Shown: piece after piece, positions 32,830 to 42,806 of the stretch
How the letters are laid out: each line of letters opens with the position of its first letter
Position numbering within the stretch: the stretch's first letter is position 1
Origin: Paulinella micropora
Taxonomy: Eukaryota; Cercozoa; Imbricatea; Euglyphida; Paulinellidae
Assembly: GCA_019918135.1 (NCBI GenBank)
Contig: WBZZ01006708.1
Span: forward strand, 53,501-117,500
DNA: 64,000 nucleotides
Reading direction: 5' to 3'
Notes under the pieces: generated by a model
What the model was told of the DNA's origin: nothing
Seen by the model: only the letters and a program-made list of their open reading frames with translations
The model's database searches: none
Made by a program: the position numbers and the translations under genes

Positions 32830-35560
32830 TGCACATAGAAGACAATATCCAGCAAATGAAGCGATATATAGCACAATTGGTAAAACAAGAATATAAAGAA
32901 GAAGACTTAAAACGATTAACCGATAAGGGTTTAACGTATATGAAAAACAAAGGCAAAGCAGACAAAACTCGCGTAATACGAAGAGAGGATAGAGCACAAG
33001 CGGAGCAGGATTATAAGGAATGGAAAGAAAACCGAGAAGAGTGGGAGAGAAAACACCCAGATGATGCTTTAATAGAAGCACAGATAGGCGACGAACACAA
33101 GATGCTTGTGCCACGAATAACTGATGACCCCCGAAGTATAGAAAGATTTGTTGATGCTATTATTAGAAGCATTCAAGAGATAATTATGAGTCCCAGACTT
33201 AATAGATTACTTAACCTTGCTACAGGTATTGGACGATATGGTGTGAGAAGGATAGCGTGGGGGCAGATATTGAGATTAGTTGCCAACAATCCACAACTAC
33301 GTGCGATGAATGTCGGATTACTTGGAAGAAGAAGAGCAGATGCTCTCAATGACCATTTGCTAGCACTAGCAAGGAATGAAGCGCCACCAGGTTTGCCTCC
33401 GCCTAATCCTCGTTTGATTGCGAGCGGACAGCAAACAATAGGTGATTATGTATGGAGGGAATATAGGAACAGATTAGCCATTGGAATAGCGACTTTAAAT
33501 GCGTGGGAAGTTTTTAAAACAGGCGTAGAGACTATGACAGTTCTCGGTCTTGGAAAAACACTTAAAGAAATATACAATACATGGTCTGCTCAACCAGATG
33601 CTCTCATTAAGTTGGAAGAAGAACGAATTCATACCGAGGGAAGTAATTATAATGGCGGGGGCACACGAGTGGAAAGCCGTCTTCAATTAGAAGATAGAAC
33701 TCGCGGTAAGTTTCCTTACATTCTCCCAGCAGATGCTTTAGATTTAGTTGCTTTTGAACATGATTTATTGTATGCGTCTGGCGACAAGAATGTCCAAGAC
33801 TTTGCCGATAAACGATACTTTGAAAGAATTACCAATATGAGTGATTATCTAACGAGTAATGGATTGGCTACGGCCGAAGTTGCCAAGAGTATTTTTGACA
33901 ATTACAACTCAATGTTTTCAAAAGCGGATATATCTAGAATGGCCTTCGAAGCACAGGGGAGGGCACGTGGCGGAGTATCTTTTTGGGATGCAATGAAGCT
34001 TTGGAAAACTATCAAAACCACCCCTCCAGATGCGAAGTATAATGGATTTATAGGCGATGTAGATAAAACATTAAATTCTATGATTGGGGTTATGAAAAAT
34101 GTGGGCAGTTTTGATAAGGATGCAACATTTAAAGTAAATAAAATAGCCAATCCTGCTACATTTAATAAACAATATGCGGAACTCGTTGATGGTTTTAATA
34201 AAATGGTTAAATCGCAAGAAAAAGCGGATGGCGTGAAAGGATATTCTCTTATCGCACCAGCAAATGAAACTACAATTAATAATTTTATAGAAAAAATAAA
34301 TACGCAGAGCACAAAAGATATTCCACCAAGTATAGAAAAAGATATAAATCTTAGTGTTGAAGTCCCGATCGCATACTCAGACAATATGGTAGTAGCACCC
34401 AATTTTGATTCAATCGGACTGGGCAATAACTTGGCTATACTTGATAATAAAGGCGCCCAAACGAGGCACTTACAGGGATTTGTTAAATCGTTGAGAGAGA
34501 AAACTGGAAAGAAAATTAAATTTTGCAATTATGACGATCCAAAAGTTGGATGGGAAGAAGCCATCAAACAAGCACTAAATCAAGGTTCTAGTATGTCAGA
34601 CGTAGCAGATGCAGACGATATTTTGGATAAGAGAATTTATCAAGAAATGCGGGGTAAATTGACACAGGAACAAATGGAGCAATTGACAGAACTAGAAATA
34701 ATAGACGAAGAATTTGAAAAGGCAAAACCTAAATACCAACACCAGCACCGCAAACCATGCCACCGCAAACCATGCCACCGCAAACCATGCCACCGCAAAC
34801 CATGCCACCGCAAACCATGCCACCGCAAACCATGCCACCGCAAACTCAACCACCAGCACCACAACCAACACCTGAACCCAAACCAATACCAGCACCACAG
34901 ACAACACCTGAACCCAAACCAATACCAGCACCACAGACAACAGCATTTGTAGAGGAACCTGTTCAACCGCCACAGAATGATTTAAAAGAAGACCCAGATA
35001 ATGCAACAATTAACTCCCAAATGGTTGATAGCATGAGAAGCATTGATAAATTGGTTGATAAACTTATGGGGAGATCTCCCGCCGATGAAAGAGAAGATAT
35101 ATTAGCACTTATTCGTTTTCTAATGCCAAGCGACCAAAATGGAGGTATCGGCACTTCACAAACAAACCCACTTATTAAAGGCAACGAACTAAGACGCGAT
35201 CGCATGCTAGACACCAAGAATGATTTTGAATCACTAGATAACACACGTTATGGCAACACAAATAATCACTTTATGTTGAATAGATACAATAGAGCAGTCA
35301 TCCAGACCAGAATGAGAGACAAAAGAGAGTTTCCAAAAATAAAACGAAAACTAACTAGAAACTTCTCTGCTGAAATCCCGCGACAAGTTCAAACTCGCCT
35401 AGAAAGAAAGGATTTTAAACCGCTCGTCAATCCTCCAAGTAATTATGCTTTTGGTAGTCCTTACTCTCCTTATTTCTATAATTATGCTTCACCACCCCAA
35501 CCATTTGGTGCTGAATATGATAATTATAGATATAATCCAAACTATTTTCAAAACCCATAA
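32829..35560 (+). pseudogene. Virion protein with parvovirus-VP1-like phospholipase A2 domain, frame-broken
   Basis: About 900 codons in all. Around residues 271-315 it has YNGGGTRVESRL, then ILPADALDLVAFEHDLLYAS: a Ca-binding-type glycine loop and the HD catalytic dyad of the PLA2 fold used by parvovirus VP1 to breach membranes. This domain is also reported in some polinton-like viruses and adintoviruses. The rest is helical with no assignment. The first frame runs to 34952, but beyond about 34735 it reads a Pro-rich region out of phase; the Pro/Gln/Thr reading continues in another frame from about 34740 to 35560. The break sits just before a 15-bp tandem repeat. Likely role: capsid-associated entry factor. 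Confidence 0.7.
34744..34847 (+). repeat. 15-bp tandem repeat (about seven units) coding for PQTMP
   Basis: Units of CCGCAAACCATGCCA repeated almost perfectly. In the downstream reading frame they encode Pro-Gln-Thr-Met-Pro; in the upstream frame they read as Cys/His/Arg. A second, longer repeat (TGAACCCAAACCAATACCAG) follows. Such repeats are prone to slippage. Confidence 0.85.
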
Positions 35561-35571
35561 TATAGTGAAAC

Positions 35572-36474
35572 ATGCCTAAATCTATACGTAAAGGATTAAT
35601 AGCAAACAAGTTGCCACGAAAAACACTTTTGAAGTAGAATCTGGAGAAAACCAATATAGAAAAAGCACACGAGGAATTTACCATTGACAGGCCAGTAATA
35701 ACAGAGTTAGATACCAAAAAACCGCCAAAATTTAAGAATGACTTTGGAAATACAACCATTAAAACACAAAGAGATGGTATTGAATTGCTTCCTATTCAAA
35801 AAGAAGGAATATTGCCAGCAATGGGAACTATGGTTATATGTGCAAGCACTGGTGGAGGTAAATCAGTTATGATTTGTAATCTACTCGCAAAAAAGAACAT
35901 GTTAAAAGGTTTTTATGATAGAATAGTAGTCTTTTGCTTAAGTCCGTGCCCGATTTTGGAAGACACTCTCAAGTTAAAAAAAGAAGACATAATCAAAGAA
36001 GATAGGCCTGAGTTAATGAGAGAAATATTAACCAAACAAAAAGAACTGATTAAAACTAAAGGGTTTAAGAAGGCACCAAAAATACTATTGTTGTTGGATG
36101 ACATCGCACAGAGTAAAACCTTTCTCAAACCAGAAGTGCTTACTGAGTTGTTTTTCGCTTCAACTCATGCTAAAGTGTCAGTCTGGGTAGCAACTCAGAG
36201 TTATACACAACTCCCGCGAAGAATAAGAATTAATTGCCATTGGATGATTATTTTTAATGGAGTAAGAAGAAGCGAACTTGACAGACTGGCAGATGAATAT
36301 GAAAGTCCTTTTCTCACCAAAAAAGAATTTTACAATATGGTTAAATATGCTACGGCAGAACCTTATTCATTCCTAGCAATTAACAACACTGCTAGTGATA
36401 GAACGACCCAGTTTAGAAAGAATTTCTCTACTATGTTACGATTAAATAAGGATAGAGATATGACAAACCTGTAA
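35572..36474 (+). pseudogene. A32/FtsK-HerA-type genome packaging ATPase, in-frame stop
   Basis: Motor that pumps viral DNA into the capsid. ATG at 35572, 9 bp after the previous gene's stop. A TAG at codon 22 (35635-35637) interrupts the frame, which is otherwise open to 36474. Walker A is ASTGGGKSVM near residue 92 and Walker B is ILLLLDDIA near residue 182; a downstream VWVATQSY fits the sensor region. About 300 aa is the usual size in polinton-like viruses. The Polinton's own ATPase (49940-50762) is only distantly similar. Confidence 0.82.
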
Positions 36475-36518
36475 AAAAAATTAAATTAAATGGTTTTTTT
36501 TTCGCCATAATATATGAC

Positions 36519-37115
36519 ATGACGGAATCAACGAAATTATATAAGACTTGCTATCAACAAGCAATTGCTATTTGGTATAAACAAAATGCGCAAGGAAAAT
36601 TCGTAACAATTCGTAAGGGATCGCCCGAATACTTAGCAGTGAAGAAGATAGAAGAGGATATTAAGAGTGGCAAGATTAAGTGTCAATTAAAACCAAAAGT
36701 AAGCAAATCAGGAAGTAAGAACAATGAACAACCTATTTCTAGTGGGCAACTAGACCAAATGCCAGATGAAGCATTGAAAAGAAAAATACCAGACATAGAA
36801 TCGGCAAAAACTTCATCTCCTAAACGAAATGCCAAACCTATTGAGATGTCTCCAGCACTTAAGATTGAACAATCTTTACCCAAATCTGTCAATCCCACTC
36901 CTGTTGCCGTGCCGAAACACACTACCACAACACCCGCAAGTAAGATAGAAGCAATGGAAGATGCTTCTAAGGAAACTCCACCACCACCTAAGGAGGTTGC
37001 TGAAACTAATGACGTCGATGTAAATCAAGCCATAGTGGATTTAAAGAAAATGAAAGAGGAAAGAATTACGCACAAGAATTTACAAATTATGAAAAAAATA
37101 ATTAATGGTAATTGA
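36519..37115 (+). CDS. Hypothetical virion protein with Pro-rich C-terminus (198 aa)
   Basis: ATG at 36519 after CGCCATAATATATGAC. The N-terminal 50 residues (TCYQQAIAIWYKQNAQGKF) form a compact domain; the rest is Ser/Pro/Lys-rich and likely disordered, ending in a short helix. It lies between the packaging ATPase and the major capsid region, so a structural role is plausible, but no family was recognised. Confidence 0.55.
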   Translation: MTESTKLYKTCYQQAIAIWYKQNAQGKFVTIRKGSPEYLAVKKIEEDIKSGKIKCQLKPKVSKSGSKNNEQPISSGQLDQMPDEALKRKIPDIESAKTSSPKRNAKPIEMSPALKIEQSLPKSVNPTPVAVPKHTTTTPASKIEAMEDASKETPPPPKEVAETNDVDVNQAIVDLKKMKEERITHKNLQIMKKIINGN

Positions 37116-37136
37116 TAAAATAATTATTATTATATA

Positions 37137-37534
37137 ATGATTAAAAACTCAAGTGCTTCAAAACGTTTGCCAATTGACTTTATTAAGAAGATAAATGAAG
37201 CAAACCGACCAAAAAGTGATGGGTTTCAACTAAACCAGTTTGAATTGTGGAGTAGTCATGGTGCCTCATTAGTTAATCAACCATTAACTGAATTTGGCGA
37301 TCTTGTCCCGCATGAGAAGAGCACTATTCAAAACACATTAACAGACATTTCTGATAAAAAAGAAAATGCAGTGTTGCTGATTTGGACACCGCTGTTAGCA
37401 GTTTGGCTTATTTAAAGAAAGCAGTTGAGAATGCTGAGGCAAGAGAGTTTCAATTGACTTCACCACAAGACACAAGACTTGACAATATACAAAAATCAGT
37501 TGATATTATTAAACAATCCATTTCAGGTGAATAA
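37137..37534 (+). pseudogene. Small virion-like protein, one frame break
   Basis: ATG at 37137 directly after TATTATTATATA. The first frame (to 37415) loses its sense near 37365-37380; a second frame then stays open to a TAA at 37532-37534 with helical, Gln/Lys-rich content (LDNIQKSVDIIKQS). About 130 codons in all. It precedes the major capsid gene; function unknown. Confidence 0.5.
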
Positions 37535-37650
37535 ATAATTATTTTTAATTTCTATTATTATTTTCTTAGTATAGTAGCATTGCGAATTTTACAATCCCAC
37601 AACCACACAAAAAAAATGGAAAGAAAGGAGATTGAAGTTACTAGGAGTTG

Positions 37651-39042
37651 ATGACCCTCAACAACCTCAGATATGAGTTGCCAGCAAGTCTGGCGCTCTC
37701 TGAACAGGGAAGTATTTTTAAGAAGAACTTCTCTGACCAGCAGACTTACAGCAGTGCGTCGGGAACTGAAATGATTTTTACACTGCAGGCGAGCACTGAT
37801 TTTGTTTATGGAAAAAATTGTTATTTGTCGTTTGACATTATGGCAGAACATCTAGTAGCCACTGATGGAAAAAATGATGTTGCTTGCGCTCTGGGTTTCC
37901 AGAACACTCCCGCAACTGCTATTTTTGAAACATTTTTGGTAGAAAGCAAGGATGGAAGCGAACTTGAACGAATTGAAGATTTGAACAAGATGGTGCGAAA
38001 TATTCTCCCGTGGCATTATCCATTTGATTATCGCAAGCAAGCACAGATGACGGGACAGAGAGAAAGTGTTGAAGTTAATAAGAATGTTACTGACCCTTCA
38101 GTTGTTAATTTTGCACTCAATAACCCCACTGCTGGTAGTGTTGCGACTGGCAATTATTTGAGAGTTTGTATTCCTCTTCATTACTTCTCTGGTATCTTTA
38201 ATGAAGAAACTCTCATTCCTCCCTCTCTGATTAGTGGTATGAGACTTCGTTTGACATTTGCCCCGCCACAGGAAGCATTGACTATTATTGGAACTGCTAC
38301 TGGTGGTGTTCCCACTGGTTTTAGTAGCACTGCTCTCACTTACACCATATCAAATCCAGTTGTAATGTTGGAAACCTTCTCACTTGCTCCAGCCGTGCAG
38401 AGAAATATTTTGGAACAGATGGGAAGCAAGGATGGGCTTCCATACACTTATGAAACATATTATAACCAAAAGGCAAATCCGGGCGTGTCTGTTGATTTTA
38501 ATCTTCAAGTAAATAAGGCCGTTGCCCGCGCTCAGTGCTTGTATATCGTAACTCAGAATGTGCTTTCTGATAATGCTAGCATTGATAACTTGGGAACGGC
38601 TTAAATGCCTTATAAGCAGTATCAATGTCGTATTGGTGATTGGTATGCTCCGCAACAGAAGATGGAACTCGGAGGAAGCATCGATACTCTGGCCTCCGTT
38701 CAGCGAGGATGTGCCGAATTGTATATTAACAATCTCCAAGCGACTATGGGTATTCGTGATGCTTATATGACTTCCTCTGTTTCTCTTGAAGACTTTCGCT
38801 ATTGGTATTCTGCTGGACTTGCCACTACTGCTACAAACGGAGGATTTGCCACCATTATCCAAACTCTCAATCAGTCTCCGCATATTGGAGCGTCTGGTCT
38901 TGCAGTTAATAATTCACGAACTGCGGAAGTTACTCTTCGGTATGCTTCTGATTATGGTGCTACAAATAAGGCCATCACCGCTTGGTTGAAATACGTCAAA
39001 GTTGCGTCTATCTATCCTAGCAGATGCGTCGTAAAACAATAA
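37651..39042 (+). pseudogene. Major capsid protein (double jelly-roll type), in-frame stop
   Basis: About 464 codons. A TAA at 38602-38604 splits the frame and is followed directly by an ATG in the same phase. The product is beta-rich with segments typical of polinton-like virus capsid proteins: GMRLRLTFAPP, NPVVMLETFSLAP and a C-terminal WLKYVKVASIYPS. Assignment is from composition, size and neighbours (ATPase upstream, penton-like downstream), not from a unique motif. The start is uncertain: ATG 37651 is the first in frame, but the upstream AT-rich leader ends near 37615. Little similarity to the Polinton capsid gene (54413-55960). Confidence 0.68.
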
Positions 39043-39084
39043 AAAAATTAAAAATTAGAATAATATATTTTATAATATATAGCA

Positions 39085-39861
39085 ATGTCCTTTACAATAA
39101 GCAATCTTGAAGACGAAAAGCGAACAAAAAAAAATTTCCTCCTTCGCGTCTCCTCAAGTGATAAAACCGAATCAAAATCCGCTTCTACTCACAATGGCCG
39201 TTTCGTCGTTGATTTACCAGCAACTGGTCGTAATATTGATATAATCAGTGCTTATGTCGTTAAAAGTATCTCCATTCCAAACGTTTTCCCAAACATACCG
39301 AGTTGTGCCAACACTCTCACATTGATTAAAACAACTGGATCCGCTACAAAAACTGCAATCGTAACAGAAAATCAATACACCATTGATACATTTATTACCG
39401 CCCTTCAAACTGCAATTAATTCAGCAATTACCCCAAACTCTGTAGTTATAACTTTGAACTCCGTTAATAAATTGAATTTCGCTTTCACTGGTGATACGTA
39501 TGCTTTTGATTACGGTATAGGACTAACTGCCGATATTTCGGCGGCGGCAAGTAGCACAATGCAATCCATAGTAAATCTAATTGGTGAAACAGCAGTTTAT
39601 GTTCATAGCCGTGCTTTAAATCAGTCTGGTTTAGTTGAAGCAAATGGTAATTTCTCTGTCGTTGGTAAATGCAATTTAGATAAGCCCTATGGAGTCCAGT
39701 GCTACTTTGAATCGTCAAACGATGTTGCCGATTATGTGCCATTTGATACAACGAAAAGTTTAAGAACTATTGATATCGTCATTAGAAATGCGAGTGGCAA
39801 TGTGCTTGAATGTCCTGTCAATTTTGAAGTTTCAATTCTTTTCAAGGCGTATCACGCTTAA
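39085..39861 (+). CDS. Minor capsid (penton) protein, single jelly-roll type
   Basis: ATG at 39085 after TATTTTATAATATATAGCA. 258 aa. The N-terminus shows a hydrophobic strand followed by AYVVKSISIPNVFPNI, the 'SIPN' pattern common in penton proteins of polintons and polinton-like viruses. The rest is beta-rich and ends in EVSILFKAYHA. It follows the major capsid gene by 42 bp, the usual order. The frame is intact, which is unusual in this fragment. Confidence 0.7.
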   Translation: MSFTISNLEDEKRTKKNFLLRVSSSDKTESKSASTHNGRFVVDLPATGRNIDIISAYVVKSISIPNVFPNIPSCANTLTLIKTTGSATKTAIVTENQYTIDTFITALQTAINSAITPNSVVITLNSVNKLNFAFTGDTYAFDYGIGLTADISAAASSTMQSIVNLIGETAVYVHSRALNQSGLVEANGNFSVVGKCNLDKPYGVQCYFESSNDVADYVPFDTTKSLRTIDIVIRNASGNVLECPVNFEVSILFKAYHA

Positions 39862-39884
39862 GCAAAAAAGAATACATAGATATA

Positions 39885-40133
39885 ATGACCTACATACAAA
39901 ATTTAGATATACTATTCACTCTAATCAAAAACATCAACTTACGACGACGACGACAACATAAAGAACAAATCCCCTGCGGTGTTAATATTGACCAATTCTA
40001 CATATATTTGAAGAGAAATCACGCACGTATAACAGAAAAATTAATCAAGGATAAGGGTTTTGAATACATAAAAAAAATAGCCATAGAGATAGAAAAGAAA
40101 GTTGATACGCAAATACAATATTCTATGATATAA
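39885..40133 (+). CDS. Hypothetical small basic protein (82 aa)
   Basis: ATG at 39885, 23 bp after the penton-like gene, same strand. Lys/Arg/Ile-rich, with a run of four Arg after residue 19 and a likely C-terminal helix. No family recognised. Confidence 0.5.
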   Translation: MTYIQNLDILFTLIKNINLRRRRQHKEQIPCGVNIDQFYIYLKRNHARITEKLIKDKGFEYIKKIAIEIEKKVDTQIQYSMI

Positions 40134-40167
40134 TATTTTATGTATAAATAAGGTATTCTTTTTTTGG

Positions 40168-40430
40168 TTAAATCTGATCTTCAATCCAGTTTAATGAAGC
40201 GTAAATGCTCGCCGTTCCACCGCTCGTATTTTGTGCGGATATAGTAAATGTCTTACCTGACCCTATCTTGATATTATATTGAGACAAATCAATGTATATG
40301 GATGAACCACCAGACAACACATATGTGAATATCACACTTCCACCTGTTCTTGTTGCCCCCGTATCAACCTCTGCTAACGATGTGTTTGTATCGTAATTTG
40401 AATAAGAAGGTGTCCTCCCAATGTGGTATT
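40168..40430 (-). pseudogene. C-terminal remnant of a virion protein, cut by the SINE junction
   Basis: An open frame without a start runs from the junction side to a TAA at 40168-40170, about 87 codons of Gly/Ser/Thr-rich beta-like sequence (TGGSVIFTYVLSGGSSIYID). It ends ASLNWIEDQI. Composition resembles fibre or capsid-decoration proteins. Its 5' part is absent because P1 ends at about 40443 next to a SINE. Confidence 0.5.
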
Positions 40431-40444
40431 AAGAATAATTCTCG

Positions 40445-40663
40445 CAATGGCTGATGCAAATCTGCACATGCGCCTCCATCGTCTCACCCGTGAGGGGAGT
40501 ACGAAGAATTGACGATAGGCTCTAATGACACCCCCGCAAGGGCAGTTCCAACACTTGCAGACGGACCGGTATGTTCAATGAAAATACTGGTGGCACCGAC
40601 GGGAATCGAACTGGCGACAGGGCCCAGATGGTAGAACTTGACCACTGGGCTATCACGGTGTCC
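40445..40663 (-). mobile_element. SINE, 3' end missing at the P1 junction
   Basis: Head complete with A and B boxes. The 3' part starts at CAATGGCTGATGC, lacking AGTGCTTCTCTGT. The junction with P1 is at about 40443. Confidence 0.8.
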
Positions 40664-40692
40664 ATAATAATAATAATAATGATAATAATAAT

Positions 40693-40950
40693 AGTGCTTC
40701 TCTGTCAATGGCTGATGCATTTCTGCACATGCGCCTCCATCGTCTCACCCGTGAGGGGAGTACGAAGAATTGACGATAAGCTCTAATGACACCCCCGCAA
40801 GGGCAGTTCCAACACTTCCAGACGGGCCGGTATGTTTAATGAAAATACTGGTCCAGAAATAGACCGGTATGTTCAATGAAAATACTGGTGGCACCGACGG
40901 GAATCGAACTGGCGACAGGGCCCAGATGGTAGAACTTGACCACTGGGCTA
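40693..40950 (-). mobile_element. SINE, head-truncated
   Basis: Carries the internal duplication with CCAGAAATAGACC; the head stops at CACTGGGCTA, before the final CACGGTGTCC. Confidence 0.8.
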
Positions 40951-40974
40951 GATAATAATAATAATAATAATAAT

Positions 40975-41243
40975 AGTGCTTCTCTGTCAATGGCTGATGC
41001 AAATCTGCACATGCGCCTCCATCGTCTCACCCGTGAGGGGAGTACGAAGAATTGACGATAAGCTCTAATGACACCCCCGCAAGGGCAGTTCCAACACTTC
41101 CAGACGGGGGCCGGTATGTTCAATGAAAATACTGGTCCAGACGGATCGGTATGTTCAATGAAAATACTGGTGGCACCGACGGGAATCGAACTGGTGACAG
41201 GGCCCAGATGGTAGAACTTGACCACTGGGCTATCACGGTGTCC
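40975..41243 (-). mobile_element. SINE, full length (269 bp)
   Basis: Complete head, internal duplication and 3' end, with (AAT)n on both sides. Confidence 0.85.
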
Positions 41244-41285
<42 letters not shown>

Positions 41286-41286
<1 letters not shown>

Positions 41287-41318
41287 GTGCTTCTCTGTCA
41301 ATGGCTGATGCAAATCTG
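41286..41318 (-). mobile_element. 3' end of the SINE that received the Polinton
   Basis: Begins AGTGCTTCTCTGTC and breaks after GCAAATCTG, where the Polinton begins. The rest of the same SINE resumes at 62403. Confidence 0.9.
41313..41318. repeat. Target site duplication AATCTG (left)
   Basis: Six bases identical to 62403-62408 and part of the normal SINE sequence GCAAATCTGCACATG. Six-base duplications are characteristic of Polinton integration. Confidence 0.9.
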
Positions 41319-41470
41319 AGTAGTATAATATGAAATTTACAAGGGTCGTTTTTTCGTGCCTTAAAACGACCTCATAAATTTCATTTCTCTTCTCCTATTA
41401 ATCTCCCGCACAGTGAATACAAGAGCGCAAAACACCCCAAAGAGCCCTCCACAGAGCACTGAGAGAAATA
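41319..41470 (+). repeat. Left terminal inverted repeat (152 bp)
   Basis: Reverse complement of 62251-62402 with about seven mismatches and no gaps by eye, that is about 95% identity. An inner palindromic stretch (TGAAATTTACAAGG...CATAAATTTCA) lies near the tip. Confidence 0.93.
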
Positions 41471-41576
41471 AAGAAAAAATAAACTACGTCCGAAAAAACC
41501 CTTATTTTAATAAAATAAGTTTATTTACTATACATAAATAAACTTATGGAGTCCATTTTAAAAAAATAGATTTATC

Positions 41577-42067
41577 TTACAACTCAAGTGGGACAACCCA
41601 ATTGATAGAACCTTCATCACCGCCAACCTTCTTGGTCAAGGCTGACAGCGAAGGAAAGACGAGAATTTCCTCCTCCTCCTTACCAAGAGAAGCAAGAAAG
41701 AAATTTTTCTTTCTGGGGTTTTTCATGGTTTCGTCTCTCTCAACCCAAGCGAACGAATAATTATCAGTTCTCTGCACGGGGTTGCGAACGAAATATTTTC
41801 GCTCGGCATGAAAAGAAATTTTTTTTTTCCTATCAAGTTGAGCGAATTCCCTTGGAACCCTAACTATCTTTGGGTTCTTAAACTCAGCAGAGGCTTCAGT
41901 TTCAAGCTCGCCCCACGGCTTCCAAAAACCTACATACACACCAATGTTGATTTTGACAAATCAAAATCAACATTTATCATTAAAGAGAAACAATAGAGTT
42001 AGGACTTACCATCCCCAGCGATGTTGATTTCGCCGAGTTGGTCTGCTACTTCATTTGGCTCTCCCAT
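41577..42067 (-). CDS. Unknown Polinton protein, probably two exons (41577-41929, 42010-42067)
   Basis: The leftmost gene of P2. ATG at 42067. Unspliced, the frame ends after 22 codons. A GTAAGT at 42009-42004 and a TATGTAG ending at 41930 define an 80-bp GT-AG intron; removing it makes the two exons (58 and 353 bp) one frame of 136 codons plus stop. Without the intron the second part has no ATG. The intron contains a 14-bp-stem hairpin (about 41943-41974). The product is basic-acidic mixed with FWKPWGELE near the exon join and SINWVVPLEL at the end. Function unknown. Alternative: two unrelated fragments. Confidence 0.55.
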
Positions 42068-42181
42068 ATTCTATTACACACACACACACAAAAGCATGTG
42101 TAATAGAAATTTCTTTTGAATGAGAGTGGGGTGTTAAACCCCTTGGTTTTTAAGAAAACCATTTGACACAAAGTCTTTTTT

Positions 42182-42715
42182 TTATTCCGAGTTGCTATCC
42201 GCACTCTCGGTTCTATAGACTCTGTGCATGTCTCTATCGTGTTCTCGTTTAATATTTCTATTAATGCTATCATTTACGTATTCGTTAATACCATCACTGG
42301 AGTATTTGTTAAAAGAAGAATTAAACGATAAATGTTCTTTTTCAATACCAGCGAGAATTTTATTCAATACAATAGCGGTAAGTTGGCCACGATTATCATT
42401 TTTCCACTTATAGAAATTATCTAGTTCTTTGCTGATTTTTTTTCTAATTTCTTTTTTTTTCAAGCGAATAAGTCGGTCTTCCTCTACTTCATTATTTTCA
42501 ATACTTAATCGTCGCAACATCTCATTAATAGCCTCTAGTTTTACTATGTCAGGCTGTTTCTTTTCAACGAGACGAGAAATTTCTTTATCTGCTTTAGAAA
42601 TTCTTTCTTCACAATTTATTTTATCCTTATTTAGTCTGTCCTTACAGGTTCTACGAATTTCGTATTCCTCCAACCAATCGGATTTAGTTTTGGTTCTGCT
42701 CGGAATTAAGTCCAT
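42182..42715 (-). CDS. Coiled-coil protein (177 aa)
   Basis: ATG at 42715; a GTG 21 codons upstream lies within the GCGACACT repeats and is less likely. Highly charged, with long helices (ERISKADKEISRLVEKKQPD) that suggest a coiled coil, and an Asn/Ser-rich C-terminus. It is in the leftward group with integrase. No family recognised; it could be a structural or DNA-associated factor. Confidence 0.6.
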   Translation of the reverse strand: MDLIPSRTKTKSDWLEEYEIRRTCKDRLNKDKINCEERISKADKEISRLVEKKQPDIVKLEAINEMLRRLSIENNEVEEDRLIRLKKKEIRKKISKELDNFYKWKNDNRGQLTAIVLNKILAGIEKEHLSFNSSFNKYSSDGINEYVNDSINRNIKREHDRDMHRVYRTESADSNSE

Positions 42716-42721
42716 TTTTTT

Positions 42722-42806
42722 TGCGACACTGCGGCAAAAAAGCGAAATTCTGTCGCAGAGGTTGCGACACTGCGACACTGCGACACCGCCGTGTTTTGGT
42801 GTCGCA
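42722..42806. repeat. GCGACACT repeats upstream of the coiled-coil gene
   Basis: GCGACACTGC or its complement TGTCGCA occurs about six times in 85 bp (for example 42723-42732, a run at 42763-42786, and near 42800). Direct and inverted copies are mixed. It lies just ahead of the ATG at 42715, so promoter or origin roles are possible. Confidence 0.6.

Larger units (their letters stand above)
27426..40443. mobile_element. Virus fragment P1 (polinton-like virus structural module)
   Basis: A 13-kb AT-rich block of tightly spaced virus genes: S74 tail fibre, membrane protein, Cys-rich protein, PLA2-like protein, packaging ATPase, major and minor capsid proteins. Both terminal genes are cut at the junctions with leader repeat D (left) and a SINE (right), and no terminal inverted repeats or target duplication were found. 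It is therefore a fragment; P1b may be another part of it. Confidence 0.78.

Noticed and set aside
34757..34952. His/Arg/Gln-rich C-terminus of the PLA2-like protein
   Set aside because: It is an out-of-phase reading of a Pro-rich repeat that continues sensibly in another frame.
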